Assembly: GCF_000961885.1 (NCBI RefSeq)
Contig: NZ_JZKH01000001.1
Span: forward strand, 1 to 64,000
DNA: 64,000 nt
Source of the DNA: Streptomyces rubellomurinus
GTDB lineage: Bacteria > Actinomycetota > Actinomycetes > Streptomycetales > Streptomycetaceae
Direction: 5' to 3'
Positions 40,099-49,718 of the stretch are shown here, one piece after another (the stretch's first letter is position 1; each line of letters starts with the position of its first letter). Below the pieces are notes generated by a model. It was not told where the DNA came from, searched no databases, and worked only from the letters and a program-made list of their open reading frames with translations. Position numbers and translations under genes: made by a program.

Positions 40099-41072
40099 GC
40101 GCGCTCCCCCGCCGCCGCGGTCTCGACGTCCAGGTACGCGGCGAGCCAGCGGTCGAGCTCGGCGAAGGTGCGGGCGCGGGCGGCCTCGCCGGAGAGGACC
40201 AGGTCGTGCATGCCGCCCTCGATCCGGACGACGGTGACGTGCCGGCCGAGCCGCGGGCCCTCGGCGGCGATGTCGTCGGCGCGCAGCACGGCGTCGGCGT
40301 GGTGCAGGGCGCTGTGCCACTTGGTGGTGGAGATGGAGCGGGTGGAGGCCATCAGCAGCACCGGCACGTCGATGCCGAGCCCGTGCCGCAGCCGCCGGTG
40401 GCCCTGGTGGATGGCGGCGAGCCAGCCGGCGAACAGCGGGAAGCCCTCGGGGCGCTTGAGGGTGAGGTCGAACTCCCACTCGCCGTGGTGGTCCTTGTGC
40501 AGGCTGTGGGTGTAGTGCGGGTTGAGCCCGGTGGGCAGCACCCGGGTGGGGGCGAGCCGGCCGACCGCCGTGACCACCGGGCCGCCGAAGGTGCGCACGG
40601 CCTCGCCGGCCGGCATGGACAGGAAGGGGCTGTTGAGGAACAGCCCGTCGACGAGCCCGCGCCCCGCGCGCTTCCCGGCCCACAGCGCGGCGACCAGCCC
40701 GCCGGTGGAGTGCCCGTTGACGAGCAGCCGGGTGTGGCCGTCGACCTCGCGGATGACGCGCACCGCCTCGTCGATCTCCTCGTCGTACTCGGCGAGGTCG
40801 CGGACGAAGTTCGGCGACTGGTGCGGGCGCAGCGAGCGGCCGTACTTGCGCAGGTCGAGGGCGTAGAAGGAGAAGCCGAGCGCGGTGTAGTGGTCGGCGA
40901 GGTTGGTCTGGAAGAAGTAGTCGTTGTAGCCGTGGATGTAGAGCACGGCCCGCTGGGCGCCGGGGACGAGCCGCCGGACGAGGGTGGCGCAGACGGCGCC
41001 CTCGTCGTCGGGCCGCAGCGTCAGTTCGGCCGCCTCGTAGGGGGCACCCAGGATGTCTTCGCGAAACTCCAT
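40095..41072 (-). CDS. Alpha/beta hydrolase (lysophospholipase/monoglyceride lipase-like)
   Basis: 325 residues. Oxyanion region VLYIHGYNDYFFQ, nucleophile elbow VNGHSTGGLVAALWA (Ser), and the C-terminal His in IEGGMHDLVLS. YALDLRKYGRS is typical of serine aminopeptidase S33-type lipases. A cytosolic lipase or esterase role is likely. ATG 41072. Its stop overlaps the start of the spermidine-synthase-like gene, forming a conserved-looking two-gene unit of unknown joint function. Confidence 0.87.
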   Translation of the reverse strand: MEFREDILGAPYEAAELTLRPDDEGAVCATLVRRLVPGAQRAVLYIHGYNDYFFQTNLADHYTALGFSFYALDLRKYGRSLRPHQSPNFVRDLAEYDEEIDEAVRVIREVDGHTRLLVNGHSTGGLVAALWAGKRAGRGLVDGLFLNSPFLSMPAGEAVRTFGGPVVTAVGRLAPTRVLPTGLNPHYTHSLHKDHHGEWEFDLTLKRPEGFPLFAGWLAAIHQGHRRLRHGLGIDVPVLLMASTRSISTTKWHSALHHADAVLRADDIAAEGPRLGRHVTVVRIEGGMHDLVLSGEAARARTFAELDRWLAAYLDVETAAAGERA

Positions 41073-41304
41073 CGCCCGCCGCACCTGTCCTCTGTTCCGC
41101 CTGCCCCACGGCAGGTACCACCGTTCCGCCCCCGACCATACCGGCCGGTAGCCGGGCCGCGCGCGGCGGTGCCCGCGGGGCGTTCGGGCCGTGCGACCCG
41201 CCGGTGCCTCCGCCGCACCTCCCCACCGCCCCGCGTGCGCCTGCAGTGCGCCGGTGGTCCTGTGGAACGCTTCCGGCACACAACGGGCGAGTTGGGGAGT
41301 TCGC

Positions 41305-42708
41305 ATGCCGCAGGGGCACACCGATCCGTCGCTGTACCGGTCCGCCGCCGAGGCGATGGCCGCGCCACCGGAGGAGCTGGCGTACGTCGCCGGCTTCGAC
41401 CGGTCGGGCCGGCGGCCGGACGCGCTGCTCACGGTCGACACCGATCCGGCGTCCGAGAGCTACGGGACGGTCCTGAACTTCGCCGAACTGCCCACGCTGG
41501 GAGACGAGTTGCACCACTTCGGCTGGAACGCCTGCTCCAGCGCCCTCGCCCACGCCTGCCACGAGAACCCGGAGCGGCGCTACCTGCTGCTGCCCGGGCT
41601 GCGCTCCTCGCGGCTGCACGTGATGGACACCCGCCCCGACCCGGTCCGCCCCCGGCTGGTGAAGACCGTGGAGGCGGCCGAGCTGGCCGCCAGAGCCGGC
41701 TACTCGCGCCCGCACACCCTGCACTGCGGGCCGGACGGCGTGTTCCTGTCCTGCCTGGGCAGCGCCAGCGGCGACGACGGGCCGGGCGGGGTGGCGCTGC
41801 TGGACCACACCACCTTCGAGGTGCTGCGCCCGTGGGAGACGGAGCGCGGGTCGCAGAACTTCGCGTACGACGTGTGGTGGCACCTGGGGACGGGCGTCGG
41901 CGTCACCAGCGAGTGGGGCACGCCGTGGATGGTCGAGGACGGGGTGCTGCCGGAGCAGCTGCTGGGCCGCAAGTACGGGCACGCGCTGCACTTCTGGGAG
42001 CTGCAGACCGGCCGCCACCTGCAGCGGGTGGACCTGGGCGACCAGTACCAGATGGTGCTGGAGCTGCGCCCGGCGCACGACCCGCACGCGGAGTGGGGCT
42101 TCGTCGGCGTGGTGACGAACGTCGAGGACCTGTCCGCCTCGGTGTGGCTCTGGTACCGGGACGGAGCGGCGTTCACGGCGCGCAAGGTGATCGAGATCCC
42201 GGCGGAGCCGGCCAAGGCCGAGGACCTGCCGCCCGCGCTGCGGCCGTTCGGCGCGGTGCCGCCGCTGGTCACCGACATCAACCTGTCGGTGGACGACCGC
42301 TGGCTGTACGTCTCGGCGTGGGGCACCGGCGAGCTGTTCCAGTTCGACGTGTCGGACCCGTTCCACCCGCGCCGCACCGCCTCCGTCCGCCTGGGCGGGG
42401 TGGTCGACCGCACCCCGCACCCGGCCGAGCCGGACCGGCCGCTGAGCGGGGCGCCGCAGATGGTGGAGATCAGCCGGGACGGCCGGCGGCTCTACCTGAC
42501 GAACTCCCTGTACGGCTCCTGGGACGACCAGTTCTACCCGGACGGCATCGAGCCCTGGATGGTCAAGCTGGACGCCGACCCGCAGGCCGGCGGCCTGGTC
42601 GTCGACCGGCGCTTCTTCCCGCACGGCGCCGACTTCCGGGGCCTGCGGGTGCACCAGACCCACCTGGCGGGCGGCGACGCCTCCTCGGACTCGTACTGCT
42701 ACCGCTGA
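41305..42708 (+). CDS. Selenium-binding protein (SBP56/methanethiol oxidase family)
   Basis: 467 residues forming a seven-bladed propeller. Recognisable blocks: HHFGWNACSSA (conserved Cys), RSSRLHVMDTRPDPVRP, HTLHCGPDGVFLSCLG, SEWGTPWM, and the C-terminal RVHQTHLAGGDASSDSYCYR (family variant of SxxxC). Homologues oxidise methanethiol to formaldehyde, sulfide and peroxide, or bind selenium/copper. ATG 41305 has GGGGAG. It converges with the flavohaemoglobin gene, only 7 bp apart. Confidence 0.9.
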   Translation: MPQGHTDPSLYRSAAEAMAAPPEELAYVAGFDRSGRRPDALLTVDTDPASESYGTVLNFAELPTLGDELHHFGWNACSSALAHACHENPERRYLLLPGLRSSRLHVMDTRPDPVRPRLVKTVEAAELAARAGYSRPHTLHCGPDGVFLSCLGSASGDDGPGGVALLDHTTFEVLRPWETERGSQNFAYDVWWHLGTGVGVTSEWGTPWMVEDGVLPEQLLGRKYGHALHFWELQTGRHLQRVDLGDQYQMVLELRPAHDPHAEWGFVGVVTNVEDLSASVWLWYRDGAAFTARKVIEIPAEPAKAEDLPPALRPFGAVPPLVTDINLSVDDRWLYVSAWGTGELFQFDVSDPFHPRRTASVRLGGVVDRTPHPAEPDRPLSGAPQMVEISRDGRRLYLTNSLYGSWDDQFYPDGIEPWMVKLDADPQAGGLVVDRRFFPHGADFRGLRVHQTHLAGGDASSDSYCYR

Positions 42709-42715
42709 GCCCCGC

Positions 42716-43924
42716 TCATCCGCGCAGCTGCTGGTCGTACCGCACCTGCGCGGGCGGCATCCCGGCGGCCAGCAGCCCGGTGCGGACGGCGGCGACCATG
42801 CCGGCCGGCCCGCTGACGCAGGCCAGGTGCCGGCGCCAGTCGCCGGCCCGGGCGACCGCCTCGGCGAGCTGTCCGGCGGTCACCGGGGCGATCGTCAACC
42901 ACGGCTTGTGCAGGCCGAGTTCGGCGATCGCCGACCAGTCGTACAGGTCGCCGCGGTCGCGCGCGCCGACGAACAGGTCTACCCGGCGGCCGGGCGGGCG
43001 GTGCGCGGCCTGCTGCTCGACGATCGCCTTCATCGGGGCCAGGCCGGTGCCGCCCGCGACCAGCAGCAGGTCCCGGGTGTCCTCGTCGGGCAGCAGGCTG
43101 CCGCGCGGCGGGCCGAGCCGCAGTCGCTCGCCCACGACGGTGTGCTCGACCAGGGCGGCGCTGACCCCGCCGGGGCCGGTGCGGCGGACGTGGAACTCCA
43201 CCTCGTTGTCGCCGCGCGGGGCGCAGCCCATCGAGTACTGCCGCCAGGTGTGCGGGAGCAGCGGGTGCTCGACGGTGCCGTACTGCCCGGCCCGGTACGG
43301 GTACGGCTCGCCGGTGCGCACCCGCAGCACGGCGAGGTCGGGCCGGCGCCGCTCGTGGCCGGTCACCACCGCGTGCCAGTACGGGGGTTCGGTGAGCGCG
43401 GAGTCGGCGCCGGCCACCATCGCGGTGACGGCGAAGCGGATCATCCGCACCCAGGCGGCCTCCAGCTCCTCGCTCCACCGCGCGCCCGCCCGGTGCCGGA
43501 TCGCCGCGCACAGGGCCTCCTCGAAGGCCTCGTAGTGCACCGGCCGGACGCCCAGCTTCCGGTGGTCGCGGCCGAGCCGGCGCAGCCGCCGGTCGAGTTC
43601 GGCGGGCCGGTCGAGGTGGTCGATGAGGTGCTGGAAGGCCCTTTCCAGGTGGGCCTGTTGGAACTCCATCGAGGCGGGGAACAGCGGCCGCAGGTACGGG
43701 CGGCGGCGGAACATCTCGGCGTAGAGGTGGTCGATCAGGGCGGCGAGCGGGGCGACCAGCGGCAGGTCGCGCCGGATCAGCCGCTGGTCGGCGCCGCCGG
43801 GGTAGTCCGAGGGCGCCGGTGTCGGCCCGGACTGCGGTGTCGGGCCGAGGAGTTGACGCCGCAGTCGCATCGCGTGGTGGCGGGCGATCAGGCGGTCGTA
43901 CTCGAGCGTGTCGCTGGTGTCCAT
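42716..43924 (-). CDS. Globin-FAD/NAD(P)H reductase fusion (flavohaemoglobin-like)
   Basis: 402 residues. Globin domain (about 50-175): FPASMEFQQAHLERAFQHLI and the proximal-side RDHRKLGVRPVHYEAFEEAL. Ferredoxin-reductase-like FAD domain with RQYSMGCAPR (about 250). NAD domain with LLVAGGTGLAPMKAIV and SGPAGMVAAVRTGL. Such proteins detoxify nitric oxide by dioxygenation. The N-terminal 50 residues form an Arg/Pro-rich extension absent from Hmp. ATG 43924. An NO-dioxygenase function is family inference. Confidence 0.85.
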   Translation of the reverse strand: MDTSDTLEYDRLIARHHAMRLRRQLLGPTPQSGPTPAPSDYPGGADQRLIRRDLPLVAPLAALIDHLYAEMFRRRPYLRPLFPASMEFQQAHLERAFQHLIDHLDRPAELDRRLRRLGRDHRKLGVRPVHYEAFEEALCAAIRHRAGARWSEELEAAWVRMIRFAVTAMVAGADSALTEPPYWHAVVTGHERRRPDLAVLRVRTGEPYPYRAGQYGTVEHPLLPHTWRQYSMGCAPRGDNEVEFHVRRTGPGGVSAALVEHTVVGERLRLGPPRGSLLPDEDTRDLLLVAGGTGLAPMKAIVEQQAAHRPPGRRVDLFVGARDRGDLYDWSAIAELGLHKPWLTIAPVTAGQLAEAVARAGDWRRHLACVSGPAGMVAAVRTGLLAAGMPPAQVRYDQQLRG

Positions 43925-44046
43925 GTCCCGCCCAGTCAACTGCCTGCCGCCGCAGGCGAGAAGGGTCGATGGCCCCGCACGCACCCGGGACCATCGGCCC
44001 TCCGTCGCCGCCCGGACGCCGGCTGGCCGCGCCGGCTACCGCTCGG

Positions 44047-44946
44047 CTACCGTCCGGCAGCCGACTCCGGCTCGGGCGACGGCTCCGGCGCCGGCTCCGG
44101 CCGCACCTCGCTCGCCGCCCAACTGGCCAGCAGCCGCAGCGACTCGGCGGAGGCGGTGCCGGGCTCGGCGTGGTAGGTGACCAGCTGCTGGTCGGCCTCC
44201 ACGGTCGGCGTGAACGTCTCGTACCGCAGGCTGAGCCGGCCGACCACCGGGTGGTGCAGCTCCTTGCCGCCGTGGCCCTTGTCCTGGATGCCGTGCGCGG
44301 CCCACAGTCGGCGGAAGTCGGCGCTCTTGAGGGAGAGTTCGCCGATCAGCGAGGCGAGCCGGGGGTCGTCCGGGTCGCGTCCGGCGTCCAGCCGCAGGCT
44401 GCCGACGACGTCGGTGGCCTTGCCCTCCCAGTCGAGGTAAAGGTCGCGGGAGGCCGGGTCGAGGAACACCAGCCAGGCCATGTTGCGCCGCTCGGGCGGC
44501 AGCGCGCCGAGGTCGCCGAGCAGGGCGGCGCCGAGCCGGTTCCAGGCGATGACGTCCATCCGGCGGCCGAGCACGTACGCGGGCACGCCCTCCATCGCGT
44601 CCAGGAGCTGCTGGAGCGCGGGCCGCACCCGCTGCGGGCGGGCGGCGGGGCGCCCGGCGCCGCGGCGGGCGGGCCGGGTGAGCCGCAGCAGGTGCTCGCG
44701 TTCGGCGGGGCTGAGCCGCAGCACCCGGGCGATGGCGTCCAGGACGGCGGCGGAGACGTTCTCGCCGTGGCCCTGTTCGAGCCGGGTGTAGTAGGCGGTG
44801 CTGACCCCGGCGAGCTGGGCCAGCTCCTCGCGGCGCAGGCCGGGCACCCGGCGCCGGGTGGTGGTGCCGGGCAGGCCGACGTCCTCGGGTCGCAGCCGGG
44901 CGCGGCGGGAACGGAGGAACTCGCTGAGTTCGGTGCGCTGGTCCAT
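44047..44946 (-). CDS. XRE-family regulator with MmyB-like ligand domain
   Basis: 299 residues. N-terminal helix-turn-helix [33 protein letters not shown] is the invariant opening of this group. The MmyB-like PAS/FABP-type domain carries [29 protein letters not shown] and [10 protein letters not shown]. These repress or activate a divergently placed oxidoreductase, and here an alcohol dehydrogenase starts 143 bp away on the other strand. The C terminus is a Pro/Glu tail. ATG 44946. Confidence 0.92.
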   Translation of the reverse strand: MDQRTELSEFLRSRRARLRPEDVGLPGTTTRRRVPGLRREELAQLAGVSTAYYTRLEQGHGENVSAAVLDAIARVLRLSPAEREHLLRLTRPARRGAGRPAARPQRVRPALQQLLDAMEGVPAYVLGRRMDVIAWNRLGAALLGDLGALPPERRNMAWLVFLDPASRDLYLDWEGKATDVVGSLRLDAGRDPDDPRLASLIGELSLKSADFRRLWAAHGIQDKGHGGKELHHPVVGRLSLRYETFTPTVEADQQLVTYHAEPGTASAESLRLLASWAASEVRPEPAPEPSPEPESAAGR

Positions 44947-45089
44947 GCCCAGCAGTATGCGGGCGGCCGCCCGCCGGAGGGTGCGCCAGGGTGCCACTGC
45001 CGTGCGTACCTTCGGCAGTCGTACGTTGGGCGAACCTAGGACGATCTCTGGTCTGGTTGGCGCCCCGGCCCGGGCGCAGTCTTGGGACC

Positions 45090-46199
45090 ATGACGAACGA
45101 GACGCCCGACAGCACCGCCGCCACCGCCACCGCCCCGCACGCCGACACCACCCTGCGCGCCGTCCCCGCCTACGCGGCCGAGCGGCCGAACGGCCCGCTG
45201 GTGAAGACCACGGTCCGGCGCCGCGCCCTCGGCGAGCACGACATCGTGATCGACATCAAGTACACGGGCATCTGCCACACCGACCTGCACCAGGTCGCCG
45301 AGGACTGGGGCGCCGGGACGTTCCCGATGGTCCCGGGCCACGAGATCGCCGGAGTGGTCGGCGAGGTCGGCCCGGGCGTGACGCGCTGGCAGGTCGGCGA
45401 CCGGGTCGGCGTCGGCTGCTTCGTCGACTCCTGCCGCACCTGCGACAACTGCCGCGCCGGCCTCCAGCAGTACTGCACCGGCGAGGGCGGCACCGTCTTC
45501 ACGTACAACAACACCGGCCGGGACGGCCTGCCGACCTACGGCGGCTACTCCGCCGAGCTGGTGGTGGACGAGGCCTACGCGCTGCGCATCCCCGACAGCC
45601 TGCCGCTGGACGCCGCCGCGCCGCTGCTGTGCGCCGGCATCACCCTGTACTCGCCGCTCGCCCACTGGGGTGCGGGCCCCGGCACGAAGGTCGCGGTCGT
45701 CGGCCTCGGCGGCCTCGGCCACCTGGGCGTGAAGCTGGCGCACGCCATGGGCGCGGAGGTCACCGTGCTCAGCCAGTCGCTGCGCAAGCGCGAGGACGGC
45801 CTGCGGTTCGGCGCGGACGACTACCGGGCCACCTCCGACCCGGCGACCTTCACCGAGCTGGCGGGCGCCTTCGACCTGATCGTCAACACCGTCTCGGCCG
45901 ACCTGGACCTGACCGCGTACCTCGGGCTGCTGCGCGTCGACGGCACCCTGGTGCAGCTCGGCGCGCCGGCGGAGCCGGTCCGGCTGAACGCGGGCGCGCT
46001 GCTCAGCGCCCGCCGCTCGCTGGCCGGCTCGCAGATCGGCGGGCTGCCGCAGACCCAGGAGATGCTGGACTTCTGCGGCGAGCACGGCATCACCGCCGAC
46101 ATCGAACTGATCCGGGCCGAGCAGATCAACGAGGCCTTCCGGCGCCTGGAGGAGGGCGACGTCCGGTACCGGTTCGTGATCGACGCCGCGACCATCTGA
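45090..46199 (+). CDS. Zinc-dependent NAD(P)-alcohol dehydrogenase (cinnamyl ADH type)
   Basis: 369 residues. Catalytic zinc ligands in [10 protein letters not shown] and PGHE; structural zinc with four Cys in [19 protein letters not shown]; coenzyme fold [17 protein letters not shown]. YahK/CAD group, reducing a broad range of aldehydes with NADPH. An N-terminal extension of about 20 residues (Thr/Ala-rich) is unusual. It is divergent from the MmyB-like regulator, which very likely controls it. Two stacked hairpins end the transcript. Confidence 0.93.
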   Translation: MTNETPDSTAATATAPHADTTLRAVPAYAAERPNGPLVKTTVRRRALGEHDIVIDIKYTGICHTDLHQVAEDWGAGTFPMVPGHEIAGVVGEVGPGVTRWQVGDRVGVGCFVDSCRTCDNCRAGLQQYCTGEGGTVFTYNNTGRDGLPTYGGYSAELVVDEAYALRIPDSLPLDAAAPLLCAGITLYSPLAHWGAGPGTKVAVVGLGGLGHLGVKLAHAMGAEVTVLSQSLRKREDGLRFGADDYRATSDPATFTELAGAFDLIVNTVSADLDLTAYLGLLRVDGTLVQLGAPAEPVRLNAGALLSARRSLAGSQIGGLPQTQEMLDFCGEHGITADIELIRAEQINEAFRRLEEGDVRYRFVIDAATI

Positions 46200-46204
46200 C
46201 GACC

Positions 46205-46240
46205 CGTCACGGCGGGCCGTCGCGACAGCCCGCCGTGACG
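46205..46240. terminator. First of two hairpins after the alcohol dehydrogenase
   Basis: Perfect 13-bp stem (46205-46217 with 46228-46240), 10-base loop, just after the stop codon. Confidence 0.8.
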
Positions 46241-46251
46241 GCCCGCCGTAC

Positions 46252-46284
46252 CGCGCGCCGGTGCTCTCCCATCACCGGCGCGCG
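46252..46284. terminator. Second hairpin between convergent genes
   Basis: Perfect 12-bp stem (46252-46263 with 46273-46284) and 9-base loop; probably serves the DUF6114 gene on the minus strand. Confidence 0.8.
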
Positions 46285-46294
46285 GGGAACGGTG

Positions 46295-46825
46295 TCACAC
46301 CCCGGCCGCCTTGGCCGCCCGCCGCTGCTCGCGCCGGTCCCACCGGCGCTGCCGCCCGCGGCGCAGCGGCTGGTCGGGCACCCAGCCGAAGGTGAGGCTG
46401 GCGCCGACCACCCCGAGCAGCATCCCGAGCAGGAAGCCGCCGAGGTTGGACGTCACCCAGGTGCCCAGCGAGGCGAGCACGGCGAGGATGGAGTAGAACA
46501 GCCGCTGGGCCGGGTTGAAGAGGATCAGCAGGCCGCAGATCACCATCACCGCGGGCACCAGGTACCCGGCCAGCCCCTGCATCCCGATGTGCAGGACGAT
46601 GGGCAGCGGGGCCTTCTCGGTGAACAGCACCTCCGAGCCGCCGAGCAGCACCAGCAGGCCGCCCCAGAACGGCCGCCGGCCCCGCCAGTCGGCGCGGCGG
46701 ACGGCGGTTCCCGCCCGGCCGGCGGGAGCCGCGGTCGCGGCGGCCGTCCCACTGGCCGCCGCGTCGCTCCCGCCACCCGAACCGTCGTTCGCCCCGGGCT
46801 CCGGCTCCCCTACGGCCTCCGCCAT
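46295..46825 (-). CDS. DUF6114 membrane protein
   Basis: 176 residues. A disordered Gly/Ala/Ser N terminus (1-45) is followed by three to four membrane helices: RRPFWGGLLVLLGGSEVL, GLAGYLVPAVMVICGLLILF, and FLLGMLLGVVGASLTFGW. The basic tail (RRGRQRRWDRREQRRAAKAA) is cytosolic. It matches the Streptomyces DUF6114 family, almost always encoded next to a DUF6230 protein, which here ends 2 bp upstream of the start. Function unknown; a two-component surface complex is plausible. Confidence 0.85.
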   Translation of the reverse strand: MAEAVGEPEPGANDGSGGGSDAAASGTAAATAAPAGRAGTAVRRADWRGRRPFWGGLLVLLGGSEVLFTEKAPLPIVLHIGMQGLAGYLVPAVMVICGLLILFNPAQRLFYSILAVLASLGTWVTSNLGGFLLGMLLGVVGASLTFGWVPDQPLRRGRQRRWDRREQRRAAKAAGV

Positions 46826-46827
46826 GC

Positions 46828-47484
46828 TCAGCAGCCCTGCGAGCTGAAGCTCAGCCGCAGGTTGGGGAACTTGAAGCCGGCCGCGGTGCTGGCGTAGTTG
46901 TGCTGCTTGAGGTGGTTCAGCTTGACGGTGTCGGCCTGCTGGCCGAACACGCCCGGGTTGCCCTTCCCGCTCGGCCCGGCCTTGGTGTAGGTGCTGGCGT
47001 CGCCGCCGATCTCCATGTTGGTGAACTCCGCGTCGGCGGACAGCAGGTCGGAGTCGGTGGTGAGGTTGGTGGCGCTGACCGGGGTGCCGCCGTCACCGGC
47101 GTGGATCACCAGGTTGATGCCGCCGAGGTCGACGCTCTGGCACAGGTTGGTGATCTTGGCGGACTTGATCGCGGACACCGCGACCAGCACCTGGCCGCCG
47201 GTGTTCCCCTGGTTGGGGCTGTCCGGGATCATCGAGTCCAGGCTGCCGTACTGGGCGAAGCCGTCACCTTCGAGGCTGTCCGCGGTGATGGTGAACGGCA
47301 TGCCGGAGATGGAGAACTGGGCGGCGAGCACGCCCTGCGCGGTGAGCGTCATCAGCACGCCGCCGAGGGCGACGGCCGGTACGGCCATCAGGGCGCTGCG
47401 CTTGAACCGGACCCGGCCTCTTCTGGGCGTGATCGGCGTCTCGGGTGTCTCCGCCGCCGTGGCGGCGTCCTCGGACATGGCCAT
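46828..47484 (-). CDS. DUF6230 exported or membrane-anchored protein
   Basis: 218 residues. After a charged 28-residue N terminus a hydrophobic helix (about 30-50, LMAVPAVALGGVLMTLTAQGVLA) acts as signal or anchor. The outside part is beta-rich: AAQFSISGMPFTITADSLEGDGFAQYGS, and it ends in Cys. This is the DUF6230 family partner of DUF6114; together they form a conserved Streptomyces operon of unknown role. ATG 47484 has GGAG. Confidence 0.87.
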   Translation of the reverse strand: MAMSEDAATAAETPETPITPRRGRVRFKRSALMAVPAVALGGVLMTLTAQGVLAAQFSISGMPFTITADSLEGDGFAQYGSLDSMIPDSPNQGNTGGQVLVAVSAIKSAKITNLCQSVDLGGINLVIHAGDGGTPVSATNLTTDSDLLSADAEFTNMEIGGDASTYTKAGPSGKGNPGVFGQQADTVKLNHLKQHNYASTAAGFKFPNLRLSFSSQGC

Positions 47485-47624
47485 GTGTGCTCCCTCGGAG
47501 TGGATGGGATGGGCAGGCACTGGCACGTTGACCTGGCGCGGACAGCGTTCCCGCGCACCGGCCGGACCGTCCGCCCCTCGGCAGCGGGGCGGGTCCGGTC
47601 GGCGCACGATGAGTATCCGAGAAG

Positions 47625-48392
47625 CTACTGCCGGGTATCGGCGGGGTCAATACGGGTGCACGAAGGATCTTCACCGATCGGCGACCCGCCCCCCGACGCC
47701 AGTCCCAGCCGCCGGGCCGCCTCGGCCGGGCCGAGGAAGGGCGCCAGGCAGAACAGGCTCAACACCGGGAGCAGATCGTTGAGTTGATCAGTCCGGCCGG
47801 AGTCGATCCGGCGGTGGAGCGCGCCGTAGACGCCGGCCACCACGGCGTCCACCATCTCCTCCACCGTTACACCGCCCGGCAGTTGCGGCACCTCGGCGAA
47901 GAACGCCCGGAAGCGGGTGAGGAGTTGGTCCCTCTCACGCCGCCCGGCCGGGCCGACCGCATCGATCTCGACCACCGCCATGGCGGCGAAGGCCGGTGTC
48001 CCGGCGAGCAGTTGGAGCATCGCGCCGAGCGCCTGGCGGATGCCGGCGCACCAGTCGGATTCGGCCGCGAAGGCCGCGGCCATCCGCCGCAGCACCACCC
48101 CGGTGCCGTACCGGTGCGCGGCCAGGAAGGCGTCCTCCTTGCCGCTGAACAGCTCGTAGAAGACCGGCCTGGTCACGCCCGCCTCCCGGCAGATGTCGCT
48201 CACCGTGGCGTGCTGGTAGCCGCGTTCGGCGACGGTGCGCACCAGCCCGTCCAGCAGCCGCTCGCGCTGGGTCGCGGCGATCACCCCGGCCGGCAGCCGG
48301 CGCGGGCCGGGCTTGATCGACCGGGCCGGATCGCGGCCGGTCCGGGCGCCCGGCAGCAGGATCACGTCGGCCCTCGGGAGTTTTCCTTTCAT
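47625..48392 (-). CDS. TetR/AcrR-family regulator
   Basis: 255 residues. Helix-turn-helix at about 45-85: LLDGLVRTVAERGYQHATVSDICREAGVTRPVFYELFSGKEDAF. The rest is the helical ligand domain. The N terminus is 35-40 residues longer than usual and Pro/Arg-rich. ATG 48392 has AGGAG. It stands upstream of the DUF6230/DUF6114 unit on the same strand, with 140 bp between, and may control it; this is inferred from position only. Confidence 0.9.
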   Translation of the reverse strand: MKGKLPRADVILLPGARTGRDPARSIKPGPRRLPAGVIAATQRERLLDGLVRTVAERGYQHATVSDICREAGVTRPVFYELFSGKEDAFLAAHRYGTGVVLRRMAAAFAAESDWCAGIRQALGAMLQLLAGTPAFAAMAVVEIDAVGPAGRRERDQLLTRFRAFFAEVPQLPGGVTVEEMVDAVVAGVYGALHRRIDSGRTDQLNDLLPVLSLFCLAPFLGPAEAARRLGLASGGGSPIGEDPSCTRIDPADTRQ

Positions 48393-48865
48393 CGCCAACT
48401 CCTGTGTCCTGTATTGACATTGACGGAACGCCGGGTTTACAACACTGGCAGGTTTCCAACCGGTGGCGGAGCAGTCGCCACCAGGGCGGACAACCCCCAG
48501 GTGCTCCGACGACCCCGGGCGACCGCCCCGGGAGCGGGAGCACGGCCGACGCGGCGCGCGGCGGTGGCAGCCGCCGACGCGCACCCCTCACACCACGCGT
48601 CCGCACAGCGGCGCGGACGGCTCCGCACCTCCCGGTGCCGCCGCGACCGCACCGTCCCGCCTCCGCACCGCCGTACCCGCGGCCGCACCACCACAGCACA
48701 CGATCGGGCCCGTGGCGCCGGGCCCGCCGTCGTGCCCGGCCACGCCGTACCGCGGCCCGTCGCAGCTCCCGGTGCGCCATGCCACGCACCTCCCCCGTCG
48801 CGCACACCACCACACCCGCCGGCGGGGATTCCCCCACCCGTCTCCGGACGGAGAGAGGCACCCTC
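48393..48865. promoter_or_regulatory. Long intergenic region between TetR gene and secreted-protein gene
   Basis: 473 bp without a credible gene. The TetR-proximal part is AT-richer. It contains TTGACA at 48414-48419 with weak TTTACA 16 bp on (48436-48441), a possible rightward promoter. The remainder is Pro/Arg-coding-like low complexity in all frames and is probably an untranslated leader. AGAGAG lies before the start at 48866. Confidence 0.45.
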
Positions 48866-49537
48866 ATGCGCATCCGCCGCACTCTCGCCACCGCCGCGCT
48901 CGGCGCGCTCGCCCTCACCGGCGCGGCCGTCGCCCCCGCCCAGGCCGACGCCACCGCCGTCCTCACCACCGGCGGCCCGACCGGCCCGAACGTCGCGGTG
49001 GGCGACACGCTCACCGCCAACCTGGCCGCCGGCACCTACGCGACCTTCTACAACAGCGCCACCGGGACGAGCGGCATCAAGTGTGCCGCCTCCGCCTTCT
49101 CCGCCACCGTGACGGCCAACCCGGCCGCCCCGGGCAGCGCCGTCGAACAGCTCAACTCCCAGACCTTCGGCTCCTGTACCTCGAACGTCATCGGCGTCAT
49201 GGGCGTGCGGAGCATCACCGTCACCAACCTGCCGTTCACCAACACCGTCAGCGACGGCCCCGGCTTCCCCGTCGCGCTCACCCCCGGCGCGGCCGGCACG
49301 ATGGGCACCACCGTCGTGCTCAGCACCCTCCTGGGCAGCGTGACCTGCAACTACGCGAACAGCACCGGCATCGCCGGCACCGCCTCCAACACCGGCAACA
49401 GCATCGGCTTCTCGGGCCAGCCGTTCGCCCTGGTCTCCGGCCCCAGCCTGTGCTTCTCCACCGGCTACTTCAGCGCCACCTACGGCCCGGTCCACGACAC
49501 CTCCGCCGCCGGCAGCCCGGTCCTGTACGTCAACTGA
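48866..49537 (+). CDS. Secreted beta-rich protein of Streptomyces type
   Basis: 223 residues. Signal peptide MRIRRTLATAALGALALTGAAVAPAQA with cleavage near residue 27. The mature protein is Ser/Thr/Gly/Ala-rich, has four to five Cys (likely disulfides) and is almost all beta. It ends in SAAGSPVLYVN. No enzymatic motif. It resembles the many small Streptomyces secreted proteins of unknown role; adhesion or spore-surface functions are possible. Confidence 0.75.
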   Translation: MRIRRTLATAALGALALTGAAVAPAQADATAVLTTGGPTGPNVAVGDTLTANLAAGTYATFYNSATGTSGIKCAASAFSATVTANPAAPGSAVEQLNSQTFGSCTSNVIGVMGVRSITVTNLPFTNTVSDGPGFPVALTPGAAGTMGTTVVLSTLLGSVTCNYANSTGIAGTASNTGNSIGFSGQPFALVSGPSLCFSTGYFSATYGPVHDTSAAGSPVLYVN

Positions 49538-49718
49538 CGCGCCGGGCAGCGGACACAGCGCAGCGGCGTACGACGGGCCCGGCCCGCCGTACGCCGCTCC
49601 ACCACGCCCGGGCCCGCGCGCCCGTCCGGACCCCCGCCGCAGCGGACCCGAGACAAGCAAGTGACCGGCCGGTAGGGTGGCGCCCGACTGGCACGGCGGA
49701 CCGGAACGGGGCGGACGG

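Noticed and set aside
48404..48865. In-frame extension of the secreted-protein gene
   Set aside because: Would hide a clear signal peptide behind 150 Pro/Arg-rich residues; ATG 48866 is correct.
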